This document shows positions 28,324 to 37,187 of a stretch of 64,000 nucleotides of DNA, piece after piece. This stretch comes from Clostridium sp. (lineage in GTDB: Bacteria > Bacillota > Clostridia > Oscillospirales > Acutalibacteraceae). The notes beneath the pieces are model-generated. The model was not told where the DNA came from. It saw nothing but the letters and a program-made list of their open reading frames with translations, and did no database searches. Positions within the stretch are counted from its first letter, which is position 1. Each line of letters begins with the position of its first letter. The stretch covers positions 62,001-126,000 of the forward strand of contig JAMPGU010000001.1 in the NCBI GenBank assembly GCA_023663865.1, read 5' to 3'. Position numbers and translations under genes: made by a program.

Positions 28324-29142
28324 TTACTGCGCATTGCAGTCATTATTTTGCTGACAGCAGGAGCAGCCGCTTTCTCTTTCGGCAGGGAAAAACTCATCAA
28401 CCGGAAAATCAATGTTCTGGAAGGTTTCACAAGGATTAGAGGTATTGCAGTTACACTCTCTGTCAGGAACGCAATAGTCATATGCCGGAATCAAAATCTG
28501 AGCATCTCGTTCCATCTGAACGATAGAGAATAATCCCAGTGTAACAAGAACTGCTCTGTTTGAGGTGCCGGTAGACATTGTATCCTCAACGGAATTCAAA
28601 ATAGACTGCGGGAATGATGTGCATATTCCTACATTGCAGTCACAGCAGTTGCAGATATCCGTCGCCAAAATCACAGGGTCAACTGCCTGTACCTTTGCTG
28701 CCGGATTCGTGTACTGAGGCGCTACAGGGCAATCGAGAAGCTCGCTGCAGGGATTTGATACAAATACCTTAACATCTCCGTCACTGCCATAAAGAATACA
28801 CTTTTTATTAAACTGTGCAAAGCCGATGGCTATCTGCGGTGTGGTGCAAGGTGCAGCATAGCAATCAAAGCTGAGCTTAAAGTAGAATGTGATATCCACA
28901 CTATAGAATCCTCTGTTAAACGGTACCTCTTCTACATCAATACTAACCTCTTCAATCGTACAGTCCCTTGTTTTGATAGTAACAGCCTCATCAATCAGTC
29001 TTTGGCTTCTTGAGAAAAATGTAACTCTTAAATCTTCCAGGCAATCCTTACTGACACAGCTGTCATAAATTCGCTTTGTATCAATACAAACTGCTTCGTT
29101 TATTCTTCTTTCACCTGTTTCTGCAATTGGATTATCAGGCAT
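28324..29142 (-). CDS. Conserved clostridial cysteine-rich protein of unknown function
   Basis: The 272-residue protein has no signal peptide or transmembrane helix. It carries CIDTKRIYDSCVSKDCLEDLRV near the N-terminus (given in part as KRIYDSCVSKDCLEDLRV), FNRGFYSVDITFYFK in the middle, an ICNCCDCNVGIC cluster, LGLFSIVQMERDAQILIPAYD, and a tail ending SGCSCCQQNNDCNAQ. I recall similar proteins with the DSCxxKDCLEDLRV segment in many spore-forming clostridia, where a coat or exosporium role has been suspected but not shown. It starts 7 nt after GAAGGAG, which lies in a hairpin arm. Confidence 0.75.
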   Translation of the reverse strand: MPDNPIAETGERRINEAVCIDTKRIYDSCVSKDCLEDLRVTFFSRSQRLIDEAVTIKTRDCTIEEVSIDVEEVPFNRGFYSVDITFYFKLSFDCYAAPCTTPQIAIGFAQFNKKCILYGSDGDVKVFVSNPCSELLDCPVAPQYTNPAAKVQAVDPVILATDICNCCDCNVGICTSFPQSILNSVEDTMSTGTSNRAVLVTLGLFSIVQMERDAQILIPAYDYCVPDRECNCNTSNPCETFQNIDFPVDEFFPAERESGCSCCQQNNDCNAQ

Positions 29143-29204
29143 AAAAAAACTCCTTCTCTAAGTATTGAAGTAAACTTCAATAACATACTATGAAGGAGTT
29201 TTTT
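29143..29204 (-). promoter_or_regulatory. Leader hairpin that contains the Shine-Dalgarno of the cysteine-rich gene
   Basis: On the minus strand, 29204-29192 pairs perfectly with 29156-29144 (13 bp, AAAAAACTCCTTC with GAAGGAGTTTTTT). An inner 9-bp hairpin lies at 29182-29163. The 3' arm is GAAGGAG plus a T7 run that ends exactly at the ATG. The element therefore looks both like an intrinsic terminator for the upstream gene and like a lid on the downstream ribosome site. Confidence 0.8.
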
Positions 29205-29216
29205 AAATGTTCTTAT

Positions 29217-29245
29217 ATTATGAATTTTTATTTACTAAGCTGCAA
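29217..29245 (-). promoter_or_regulatory. Candidate promoter of the cysteine-rich gene
   Basis: TTGCAG (29245-29240) and CATAAT (29222-29217) are 17 nt apart on the minus strand. The -10 region CATAATAT also fits the CATANNNT pattern of sporulation sigma factors; which sigma factor applies is uncertain. Confidence 0.5.
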
Positions 29246-29263
29246 AAATACGGCAAATCAGCT

Positions 29264-31879
29264 TTAATATACTGAAATTTCATTGACCGAAGCAGAGCTT
29301 ATATAAGGAATATATGTATCCTTATTATCAAATTTACGATTACCGCTGTTTGTCAATGAGATAGTATTTTCGCCCTGATTCAGCTCAATATAGCAGGTAA
29401 CGGTTTTGTATGTATCCCAGCTGTATGTATTTCTGCAATACACATCCTGAGACTTGCCATTGGCTGTTACAGTAACATATCGCTCAATCAAATCAACATT
29501 ATAATCGTGCTTACCGCCCTCATCATTATTTGCGTAAAGCAGATTCAAAGCATATGTTCCGGCTTCCTCAACATTTACACTGAAATCCGCTTTGCCGGAT
29601 TCGTTTGAAATATTATCAATATAGCTTATATTAAGCTCCTCATTATGCTTTACAGCAGCATCATCTGAAAGCTTAGCATCATCTGCACTAAGATGAATGA
29701 CACTGCCTCCAAGCTCGGAATAACGGATAGTCAGCTCATATCGGCTGTCACATTTTACGTCAATATAATTCAAGCCGCGCATTAGATAAACAGTGTTAGC
29801 AGAATCAGCAGATGCATCGGAAGCTGTGTCCGCAAGTACAAACTTCTGCCCATTCACATAGGCATCAAAAGCACCGCTGCTGTTATTCATACTGATATCA
29901 TAATAGCCGTCCATAGGTGCAACTGCAAGATAGGACTGATTTGTGTCCGTTGTTCTGTCGATATCATCAAGAACAGTCACATCCTGACTCTCCGCAACCG
30001 ATGAAACAAGCATAGAATCAAGCACGATTGTACCTTTATCATGCTTAAATGTAATTGTATGCTCACCCTTTGTCAGCTCGTAGGAAACGGTTATATAATC
30101 CGTATATTCACTCTTGATTGTATTATCAAAGGTCATCACCATTTCATTGTCATCAATGCTCATAAGCGATGTTGCACTTTTACGGTCATTCGGATTCTGC
30201 TTGCCATTCTCATCATACGCACCATCATTCGAATTGCCATAAATGATATCAAGATTATAGGTAGCATCCTCAGGCACAGAAAACTTTAATGACACACCGT
30301 CACCATCATTTTCCATACCGCCGACCATACCTTCCTTTTCACCGGTGGTTGCATAGGCACTGTCATAGGTATATGACTGACCTAAAAGATTACCCTCTTC
30401 AAACTCAAAGCGGGCAATATAGTCATTAAGTGCATACGCATCCTCCTCCGTATCAACAGGAACAATGGTAATATGATATGCACTGGATTCATCCATATCA
30501 TTCATATCAATTGTCAGTGTTTTGGAATCAACATCCGTATAATAAACCTGATTTAAAACAGGAGAATTTACTACACCTGAAATACCCTTATACAGAACCT
30601 CTTCAACTGTAACACATACCTTTTTGCCGTAGAGTCCGGTTTGATCCATATTTTTCAGCTTAATAATGGCTGAGCCCGGACGGCCGCCGCATATAGCCTC
30701 AATTTTATCATCGTCATCTGTTACAGTAACAAGACCCATAAAGCCCTGTGAGGAAAATTCAGCCTCGCCCTTTAACGCCTTACCAAAATTTGATTTAAAT
30801 AAATCCTGATATTTTGAGGCAACAGTCTGTCCCTGCATATCTGTATACCATCTGAATAACCACCAGTTCGAATTCGGACTGTTATCATCGGCAGCAACAT
30901 CACACAGATTATTTGCCAGCCTCCAATATGCATTTTCCGCATAAACCTTGCTGGTTTCAATCTGCGTAATATACTGGAGCATTTTGCCCGGCAAGCCGTT
31001 ATCACACATTCTGCCGTATTCTGTAACAATAATCGGAAGTCTGTTTACACCCAGCCCATCCTCAATCGCTCTGTAATCCTTTACATGATTCTGCCAATGA
31101 TAAACGGAGCTGTCGTTAAGCTCATGATAAATCATAATATCAGGAACACAGTTATTCTCGGTGCAATAGGTCATAAAATTCTTTATTTCCCTGCTGTCAT
31201 AGTCACAAAAGCCCGGTCCGCCTATAAGTGCATTTGGATTTATATTTCTGACAAAATCATATGTCATCTTCCATGCTTCAAAAAAATTAGCCTCGCCTAC
31301 AGAATTATAATCTCCATAGACGCCATGTGCAGCATCGGCACTTTCCTTTGTTTCGCCAAACCAAACACCATTGTCGCACTCATTATAAAGACAGTATACA
31401 ACCTTGTCACTATAAGGTGCTGCAGACAATTTTTCCACAGAGGTCTTGACTTTAGGAAGATAATCATTTTCTACAAAGCTTTTCCAGTCATATGTTCCGT
31501 CAGCACGCTGCTGTTCAATTGCGTCATGCTCATAATACCAGGTAGAATAAATATCCTGTAAATACACTACATCATAATCTGTATTTTCCAGCTGCGTATA
31601 TACATGAGATATATCGCCGATAGGATGCTGAAGTCCATCTGTTACCTTAGCTGAAACGGTTGATATATCCACGCTTTCCGTCATATTTTTTGACGGAACA
31701 CCCTCTTCTGCAATACCGTAAAGATAGCCGGATGCTCCATTTGTAACCGCACCGGTTCTGTCACTCATATCCGCAGTGAGGCTGGGTGTATAAAACAATA
31801 CAAACGCACCTGCTGCAATTCCAATCACAACAACCAGACATAAAACAGTGATCAACAAACCCTTAATAACTTTTTTCAT
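29264..31879 (-). CDS. Membrane-anchored glycoside hydrolase-like protein with carbohydrate-binding modules
   Basis: This 871-residue protein has an N-terminal hydrophobic anchor or signal (residues 8-30). A TIM-barrel-like domain of about 350 residues follows, in which VYCLYNECDNG resembles the Asn-Glu acid/base motif and IIVTEYGRM the nucleophile glutamate of clan GH-A enzymes such as GH39 or GH5. Beyond residue 490 come two or three beta-sandwich modules resembling CBM6/CBM35 (EFEEGNLLGQSY, DATYNLDIIYGNSNDGAYD, GTYALNLLYANNDEGG). It starts 4 nt after the diacylglycerol kinase-like gene. The substrate is unknown. Confidence 0.72.
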   Translation of the reverse strand: MKKVIKGLLITVLCLVVVIGIAAGAFVLFYTPSLTADMSDRTGAVTNGASGYLYGIAEEGVPSKNMTESVDISTVSAKVTDGLQHPIGDISHVYTQLENTDYDVVYLQDIYSTWYYEHDAIEQQRADGTYDWKSFVENDYLPKVKTSVEKLSAAPYSDKVVYCLYNECDNGVWFGETKESADAAHGVYGDYNSVGEANFFEAWKMTYDFVRNINPNALIGGPGFCDYDSREIKNFMTYCTENNCVPDIMIYHELNDSSVYHWQNHVKDYRAIEDGLGVNRLPIIVTEYGRMCDNGLPGKMLQYITQIETSKVYAENAYWRLANNLCDVAADDNSPNSNWWLFRWYTDMQGQTVASKYQDLFKSNFGKALKGEAEFSSQGFMGLVTVTDDDDKIEAICGGRPGSAIIKLKNMDQTGLYGKKVCVTVEEVLYKGISGVVNSPVLNQVYYTDVDSKTLTIDMNDMDESSAYHITIVPVDTEEDAYALNDYIARFEFEEGNLLGQSYTYDSAYATTGEKEGMVGGMENDGDGVSLKFSVPEDATYNLDIIYGNSNDGAYDENGKQNPNDRKSATSLMSIDDNEMVMTFDNTIKSEYTDYITVSYELTKGEHTITFKHDKGTIVLDSMLVSSVAESQDVTVLDDIDRTTDTNQSYLAVAPMDGYYDISMNNSSGAFDAYVNGQKFVLADTASDASADSANTVYLMRGLNYIDVKCDSRYELTIRYSELGGSVIHLSADDAKLSDDAAVKHNEELNISYIDNISNESGKADFSVNVEEAGTYALNLLYANNDEGGKHDYNVDLIERYVTVTANGKSQDVYCRNTYSWDTYKTVTCYIELNQGENTISLTNSGNRKFDNKDTYIPYISSASVNEISVY

Positions 31880-31883
31880 AATA

Positions 31884-32843
31884 TTATTCCTTTATGTAAC
31901 ATAACTTTAACGCCTTAGGCTCAACCTTGAAATTGACCTCATTATAATCAAAGTTTTCACCATCACAATTACCAAGAAGAGCCTTTCCGTCTGTAGACCA
32001 GATTCTTCCCGATTTGATATAACCCATATGAACCGCGTCACTGCTGTCCTCAGTCAATGTACCGCTTGCATATTTTGGTATAAGAGGCAGAGCCTTTACA
32101 AGAGGCATACCATCCACCAGTGCGAAATCAAGAATTCCGTCATCCAGCACAGAATTCGGTGCAGGGCAAAATCCGCCGCCATAGTAGCTGGCGTTGCATA
32201 TTGCAAACAATGCATAATCCTTATCGTCACACTGCATCTGATATTCCTCACCGGTCTCCTTATCAACACAGACAATGTCATAGGCTATGCTGTAATGTAT
32301 CGGTTTAAAAAGAACAGGTACAATTGCTATGTTATAAGCCTGATGCCCTAAAAATCCCGCCTTGGCTGCAATTTTTCTGCCAATGGTTTCCACCTTGGTA
32401 TCAAGCCCATAACTCATAACATTAATGCACTTTTCACCATTATAATCAATAAGGTCAATCGGCTTTACATCATATTTTATTTTTCCGTTGTAAAAGCCAA
32501 ATGCTTTGATTACATTCTCAACATTAATCTTTTTTGTGCCATAAATCTTTTTCGCAAAATCGTTGCCTGTACCCAGCGGTAAAACCATCATAGGTGTATC
32601 ACTGCCGGCTAAGCCGTTTGCAATTTCATGCACAGTACCATCACCGCCGCAGGACACAACGACACACTGACTGCCGTATTCTGCAGAATATCTTTTGGCT
32701 ATATTCTTTGCATCCCCTGCGCAACCGGTTTCTTCAATAATCATCTCGTCATCAAGCTGACGAAATGTAGATTTAATTCTGCTAAATAACTTTTTCTTAT
32801 CGTCATTACCGGCGATAGGATTAACAACAAATATGTACTTCAT
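31884..32843 (-). CDS. Diacylglycerol/lipid kinase family protein (DagK/YegS type)
   Basis: This 319-residue lipid kinase has the catalytic-domain motifs NPIAGNDDKKK, VSCGGDGTVHEIANGL and LPLGTGNDFAK. The C-terminal part has the beta-sandwich signature NASYYGGGFCPAPNSVLDDG. Family members phosphorylate diacylglycerol to recycle it in phospholipid synthesis; other lipid substrates are possible. AGAGG precedes ATG 32843. It lies 30 nt after galK. Confidence 0.92.
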   Translation of the reverse strand: MKYIFVVNPIAGNDDKKKLFSRIKSTFRQLDDEMIIEETGCAGDAKNIAKRYSAEYGSQCVVVSCGGDGTVHEIANGLAGSDTPMMVLPLGTGNDFAKKIYGTKKINVENVIKAFGFYNGKIKYDVKPIDLIDYNGEKCINVMSYGLDTKVETIGRKIAAKAGFLGHQAYNIAIVPVLFKPIHYSIAYDIVCVDKETGEEYQMQCDDKDYALFAICNASYYGGGFCPAPNSVLDDGILDFALVDGMPLVKALPLIPKYASGTLTEDSSDAVHMGYIKSGRIWSTDGKALLGNCDGENFDYNEVNFKVEPKALKLCYIKE

Positions 32844-32873
32844 TTAATCCTCTTGACCTCACATCTTTTATCA

Positions 32874-34148
32874 TTAAATAACTCTTGCTCCGCCAACCGG
32901 ACGAATAATCAATACATGGCAGGAACCCTCGCCAAATACTGCATCCATTGTGGATTTAAATTCATCAAGCATATCATTTTTTACAAATGCCTGTATTGTG
33001 CCTGCAAATCCGCCTCCGTGAACTCTGTAGCCCTTAGGCAGTAATTCATCGGCAATACACAATGCCAATGACAGCTTCTGCTCAGTAGGATTAGCAGGCG
33101 TAAACACATTCTGATTGTACATAAAGGAGGACATACCTGACTCTGTAATCTGATTTAAGAAGCAATCAAAATCCCCACTCTCAAGTGCATTTACAGCTGT
33201 ATCCACTCTGTTATTTTCATTATAAAAATGCATTGCACGAAGCAGCGCTCTGTCATTCACCTGATTTGTCAGCTGAGGAATTGCCTTCTTAAAATCATCA
33301 AATTCTATTTCTCTGAGAACGGATTTGCCCATTGCCTTGGCAACCGCCTCCATCTCTCCCCTTACAGCGGCGTAATCATCGGTCAAATCACTGTGATTAC
33401 CATGGGTATCAACGATACAAAGGCTGTAGCCGGAGCTTGCAAAATCAAAATCAATTTTTCTTATAACAGGACTGTCTGTATTTTCAAAATCAATATTTAC
33501 AAAGGTACCTACAGAAGATGCCATTTGATCCAGTAAACCTGATGGCTTGCCGAAGAAAACATTTTCGCTGTACTGAGCAGCCTTTGCAATCTCTACTGCA
33601 TCAATAGCACCGTCATTATATAAATGAGATATAATATTACCAATAAGAACCTCAAATGCAGCTGAGGAGGAAAGTCCTGAGCCTCCCATAACATCACTGG
33701 TGGTGCAGGCATCAAATCCGCCGATGCTGTATCCCAGCTCATCCAGTCTGGCAATTACACCCTTAATCATAGCAGAGGATTTGCCAAAGCACTCTGTGTC
33801 CGGCAAAAGATTGCTGATGTCAACCTTATTTATAGAATGACCCTCTGATTTTTCATTTACGACCTTGCTGTCGTTTTTAGCAGCAATAGCAATTGCGTCC
33901 AGATTTATGGATGCTGCCAGCACCTTGCCGTTATTATGGTCTGTATGGTTACCGCAAATTTCTGTTCTGCCCGGAGCACTAAGCACCATAACCTCTCTGT
34001 CATCACCAAAAAGCTCAATAAACTTTTCTGCAGTTTTTATGTATCGCGGCTTCTGCTGCTGGACAGCCGAATCATGAACATAAACCGCTTTCAGCTTATC
34101 ATCAAGCTCACCGCTTTTTAATTTTAAAATCAATTCACTAGCCTTCAT
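32874..34148 (-). CDS. galK: Galactokinase
   Basis: This GHMP-family kinase (424 residues) converts galactose to galactose 1-phosphate. The substrate signature is APGRTEICGNHTDHNNG, the ATP loop is MGGSGLSSSAAFEVL, and motif 3 is RVHGGGFAGTIQAFV. The N-terminus has an extra segment of about 45 residues ahead of the core, which occurs in other clostridial galactokinases. AAGGAG lies about 10 nt before ATG 34148. No other Leloir gene is adjacent, which is unusual. Confidence 0.95.
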   Translation of the reverse strand: MKASELILKLKSGELDDKLKAVYVHDSAVQQQKPRYIKTAEKFIELFGDDREVMVLSAPGRTEICGNHTDHNNGKVLAASINLDAIAIAAKNDSKVVNEKSEGHSINKVDISNLLPDTECFGKSSAMIKGVIARLDELGYSIGGFDACTTSDVMGGSGLSSSAAFEVLIGNIISHLYNDGAIDAVEIAKAAQYSENVFFGKPSGLLDQMASSVGTFVNIDFENTDSPVIRKIDFDFASSGYSLCIVDTHGNHSDLTDDYAAVRGEMEAVAKAMGKSVLREIEFDDFKKAIPQLTNQVNDRALLRAMHFYNENNRVDTAVNALESGDFDCFLNQITESGMSSFMYNQNVFTPANPTEQKLSLALCIADELLPKGYRVHGGGFAGTIQAFVKNDMLDEFKSTMDAVFGEGSCHVLIIRPVGGARVI

Positions 34149-34174
34149 AATTTATATCTCCTTTTCAGAACAAT

Positions 34175-34945
34175 TTACAATACAATTTTATATTTTTCTT
34201 TTTCAGAATAAATCAGCAGAGTTTGATTCATCTGCTTTGACTTTATACCGTAAAAAATATTAAAGGTAATTACAGATATGCCTGTAAATGCAACAATAAT
34301 CATTAACAGCACAATAAACTGTACTGAGAATGGGTTATAAATTGCTGAACCGATTTTTGTATAGATATACAATCTGGGTGCAAAGCCTAACAGGCTGAGA
34401 CAGGTGTAATAGACAAAATCATATCTCATTGAGCCATAATACTTTGAAACCATACCAAGCGGAATACTCGGTACAAGCCTTGACACAAACAGCACATAGG
34501 GATTGCCGTTACCCTTGAACTGTATCCAGTCACGGACGAAATGAAGCTGTTTAATACCCAGTATCATTCCGGTCCAGCCGCCGCCTATAAATTCGCCCTC
34601 AACATATTTGACTATGAAGAAAAAGGCACAAAATACAAGATTAATAATAACTGCCTGCGTAATCGGAAATACAATTCCCGATATGACACAAAGAAATCCC
34701 ATAGGTATAGGCAGCTGACATTTTGCAATATATAATGCAAAAATGCATATTAAAATTTCAACATTCGAATCCAGTCTGACTATCGCATCATCAATTTGTT
34801 CAAGCCAGCTGATAAGCGTATCAAATCTGATTTCCAGTCTGGAATGATTGTAAAGCACAATGGACAAAAACACCAGCAGTCCGGCTGTAATCAACAAAAC
34901 GATAGTACATATTAAATTTGTCTGATGGCGTTTTTGCTGTTTCAC
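34175..34945 (-). CDS. VTT-domain (TVP38/TMEM64/DedA-like) membrane protein
   Basis: The 256-residue protein has about five hydrophobic helices and the VTT core: LPIPMGFLCVISGIVFP followed by the GNPYVLFVSRLVPSIPLGMVS motif and a FAPRLYIYTKIGSAI segment. Related DedA proteins transport lipid carriers such as undecaprenyl phosphate; for the TVP38 branch the substrate is not established. GTG 34945 with GGAGA upstream is taken as the start. It lies between pheA and galK with short gaps, so it is probably part of the aro transcript. Confidence 0.85.
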   Translation of the reverse strand: MKQQKRHQTNLICTIVLLITAGLLVFLSIVLYNHSRLEIRFDTLISWLEQIDDAIVRLDSNVEILICIFALYIAKCQLPIPMGFLCVISGIVFPITQAVIINLVFCAFFFIVKYVEGEFIGGGWTGMILGIKQLHFVRDWIQFKGNGNPYVLFVSRLVPSIPLGMVSKYYGSMRYDFVYYTCLSLLGFAPRLYIYTKIGSAIYNPFSVQFIVLLMIIVAFTGISVITFNIFYGIKSKQMNQTLLIYSEKEKYKIVL

Positions 34946-34966
34946 AAATTCATCTCCGTAAACGTA

Positions 34967-36100
34967 TTAGTTACCCTCATAAAAATTGCCCAAGAATTCA
35001 AATTCAGGCAATTCATCTGACAGTGCACACATTAAATCAAGCGTAGATTTATCACGTACATTACCCTGAATGTCCGTGTAAAAATGATAGGTAAAGGAGC
35101 CATCCTCAACCGGTCTTGACTCCAGCTTTGTAAGGTTTAACCCAGCCATAGAAAACCGTCCAAGCACTCTGTAAAGAGAGCCGGTTTTATGTGCGGTTCT
35201 GAAAATTAAAGAAATCTTATTTGCATCATTGCTGATAATCAATTCTTTGGATATAACAATAAATCTTGTTCTGTTGTTATTATTATTCTGAATATTTTTC
35301 TTAATAATCTTCAAGCCATATTTTTTTGCAGCACGCTCTGAACAAATAACCGCTATATCATTTTTTTCGCTTTCAGCTACATACTTAGCAGCAGCTGCAG
35401 TATTTGTATAGTTAACACCGGTAAAATTAAAATTCTTTAAAAAATTATTGCACTGTGACAACGCCTGCGGATGAGAATATACATCTGTAATATCCTCATA
35501 CCTTGTTCCCTCTTTCGCACACAGGCAATGGTCTATCTTTAAATCATATGCACCAACTACATAAAATCTGTATTTCATAATCAAATCATATGACTCGTGA
35601 ACAGAGCCTGCAGTTGAATTTTCGACAGGAATAACACCGAACTTTGCTTCGCCCTTGTTTACCGCCTCAAATACATCCTCAAACTGCTTATAAAAGTTTA
35701 CCGGCGAATCCGGGAACAAAACATTTGCAGTCTCTCCGCTGTATGCACCCTCAACGCCCTGACAGGCAATAGGCTTGCCGTCAGCAGATAACTTACAGGC
35801 TGTCATAGCTGACGTAACCTCGTTACGAAGCTTTTGCCCGCCACCGATAATTTTATGCTGAAGCGCTCTTGATGCATCCATTGTGGCAGAAAAAACAGTT
35901 TTAATCGTCTCACCCTGCTCACCGCATTTGTCAGCAACATTATTAAGTATTTCCTGCTCACGCTCCTCATTGAGCACAGGAATTCCACGTGCAACCTTAT
36001 ACTCAGCCACCTTTTGAGAAATACTCATTCTTTTAAGCAGCAAGGGTATAAGCTGATTATCTATTTCATCAATTTCTTTTCTAAGTCCCAGTAAATCCAT
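34967..36100 (-). CDS. pheA: Bifunctional chorismate mutase / prephenate dehydratase
   Basis: The 377-residue enzyme makes phenylpyruvate from chorismate. Residues 1-90 form an AroQ-type chorismate mutase (LRKEIDEIDNQLIPLLLKRM). The dehydratase domain (about 108-285) has QGVEGAYSGETA, GVIPVENSTAGSVHESYDL and NNNNRTRFIVI. An ACT domain at about 295-375 (TAHKTGSLYRVLGRFSMAGLN and LESRP) should give phenylalanine feedback control. It follows aroC by 13 nt. A five-asparagine run precedes the TRF motif. Confidence 0.97.
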   Translation of the reverse strand: MDLLGLRKEIDEIDNQLIPLLLKRMSISQKVAEYKVARGIPVLNEEREQEILNNVADKCGEQGETIKTVFSATMDASRALQHKIIGGGQKLRNEVTSAMTACKLSADGKPIACQGVEGAYSGETANVLFPDSPVNFYKQFEDVFEAVNKGEAKFGVIPVENSTAGSVHESYDLIMKYRFYVVGAYDLKIDHCLCAKEGTRYEDITDVYSHPQALSQCNNFLKNFNFTGVNYTNTAAAAKYVAESEKNDIAVICSERAAKKYGLKIIKKNIQNNNNNRTRFIVISKELIISNDANKISLIFRTAHKTGSLYRVLGRFSMAGLNLTKLESRPVEDGSFTYHFYTDIQGNVRDKSTLDLMCALSDELPEFEFLGNFYEGN

Positions 36101-36113
36101 TAAAACGTTCCTC

Positions 36114-37187
36114 TTACATCATTAAATCAAGCAGACCAAGTGCAACAGCAGCCTCAACCACAGGCACAGCTCTTGGTACAATACACGGGTCATGACGACC
36201 TTTTATTACAAGTGTCTCCTCTGTCATTGTCTGCAGATTTACACTGTTTTGCGGTTTTGATATGGATGGTGTAGGCTTAACAGCAACACTGACAATAATC
36301 GGTGCACCGCTTGTCATTCCGCCGAGAACGCCGCCATTATTATTGCTCTCAAGTGCAACCTTCCCATCCTTTACACAATAAGGGTCGTTTGCCTCTGAGC
36401 CAAGCATAGAGCCGAAGCCAAAACCCGCACCGAACTGAACACCCTTAACAGCAGGAATACCAAATAAAATTTGAGACAGCTGACTTTCTACTGTAGAAAA
36501 CATATTACCGCCAATACCTACAGGCATACCCACAGCAGCACATTCAATGATGCCGCCTATGCTGTCCTGCTTCATTCTGGCATCCTCTACCTCAGCTCTC
36601 ATTTGTTCCTCAGCATCATCACGGATAACTGAAAAAGACAGTGAGCTGAGCTTCTCCAGCAAAGCTGTATCAACATTATTTTTATCAAACATATCATCTT
36701 TTGCATTACCAATCTGTGCAATATGCGCACCGATGGTTACACCCTTTTGGGCAAGAATCTGCTTAGCAACCGCACCGGCAAATACCAGCGGAGCAGTAAG
36801 TCTGCCGCTGAAGTGACCGCCGCCGCGAATATCATTGCTGCCATTGTATTTAACATAGGCAGGATAATCACTGTGAGATGGTCTTGGCACGGTCAGAAGA
36901 TTTGCGTAATCTCCGCTTTTTGTATTCGTATTTTCTATCACCATAGCCAGCGGTGCGCCGGTGGTTACATTGTCAAGCACACCGGACAGTATATGAGGAA
37001 TATCCTTTTCCAGTCTGGGTGTGGCGGTTTTATCCTTACCCGGAGCGCGTCTGGACATATCCATATATATTTTGTCCATATCCAGCTTTATTCCTGCCGG
37101 AAGCCCGTCAAGCACACAGCCGATTGCCTCGCCGTGACTTTCGCCAAATACAGACAGCTTTATTCTATTTCCGATATTAGAGGACAT
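36114..37187 (-). CDS. aroC: Chorismate synthase
   Basis: The 357-residue FMN-dependent enzyme converts EPSP to chorismate. Signatures are FGESHGEAIGCVLDGLPAG, RRAPGKDKTATPRLEKD, the DIRGGGHFSGRLTAPL segment and the C-terminal GRHDPCIVPRAVPVVEA. ATG 37187 follows TTGGAGG and overlaps the aroA stop by 11 nt. The frame continues upstream to 37256 but that part belongs to aroA. The overlap points to translational coupling. Confidence 0.98.
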   Translation of the reverse strand: MSSNIGNRIKLSVFGESHGEAIGCVLDGLPAGIKLDMDKIYMDMSRRAPGKDKTATPRLEKDIPHILSGVLDNVTTGAPLAMVIENTNTKSGDYANLLTVPRPSHSDYPAYVKYNGSNDIRGGGHFSGRLTAPLVFAGAVAKQILAQKGVTIGAHIAQIGNAKDDMFDKNNVDTALLEKLSSLSFSVIRDDAEEQMRAEVEDARMKQDSIGGIIECAAVGMPVGIGGNMFSTVESQLSQILFGIPAVKGVQFGAGFGFGSMLGSEANDPYCVKDGKVALESNNNGGVLGGMTSGAPIIVSVAVKPTPSISKPQNSVNLQTMTEETLVIKGRHDPCIVPRAVPVVEAAVALGLLDLMM

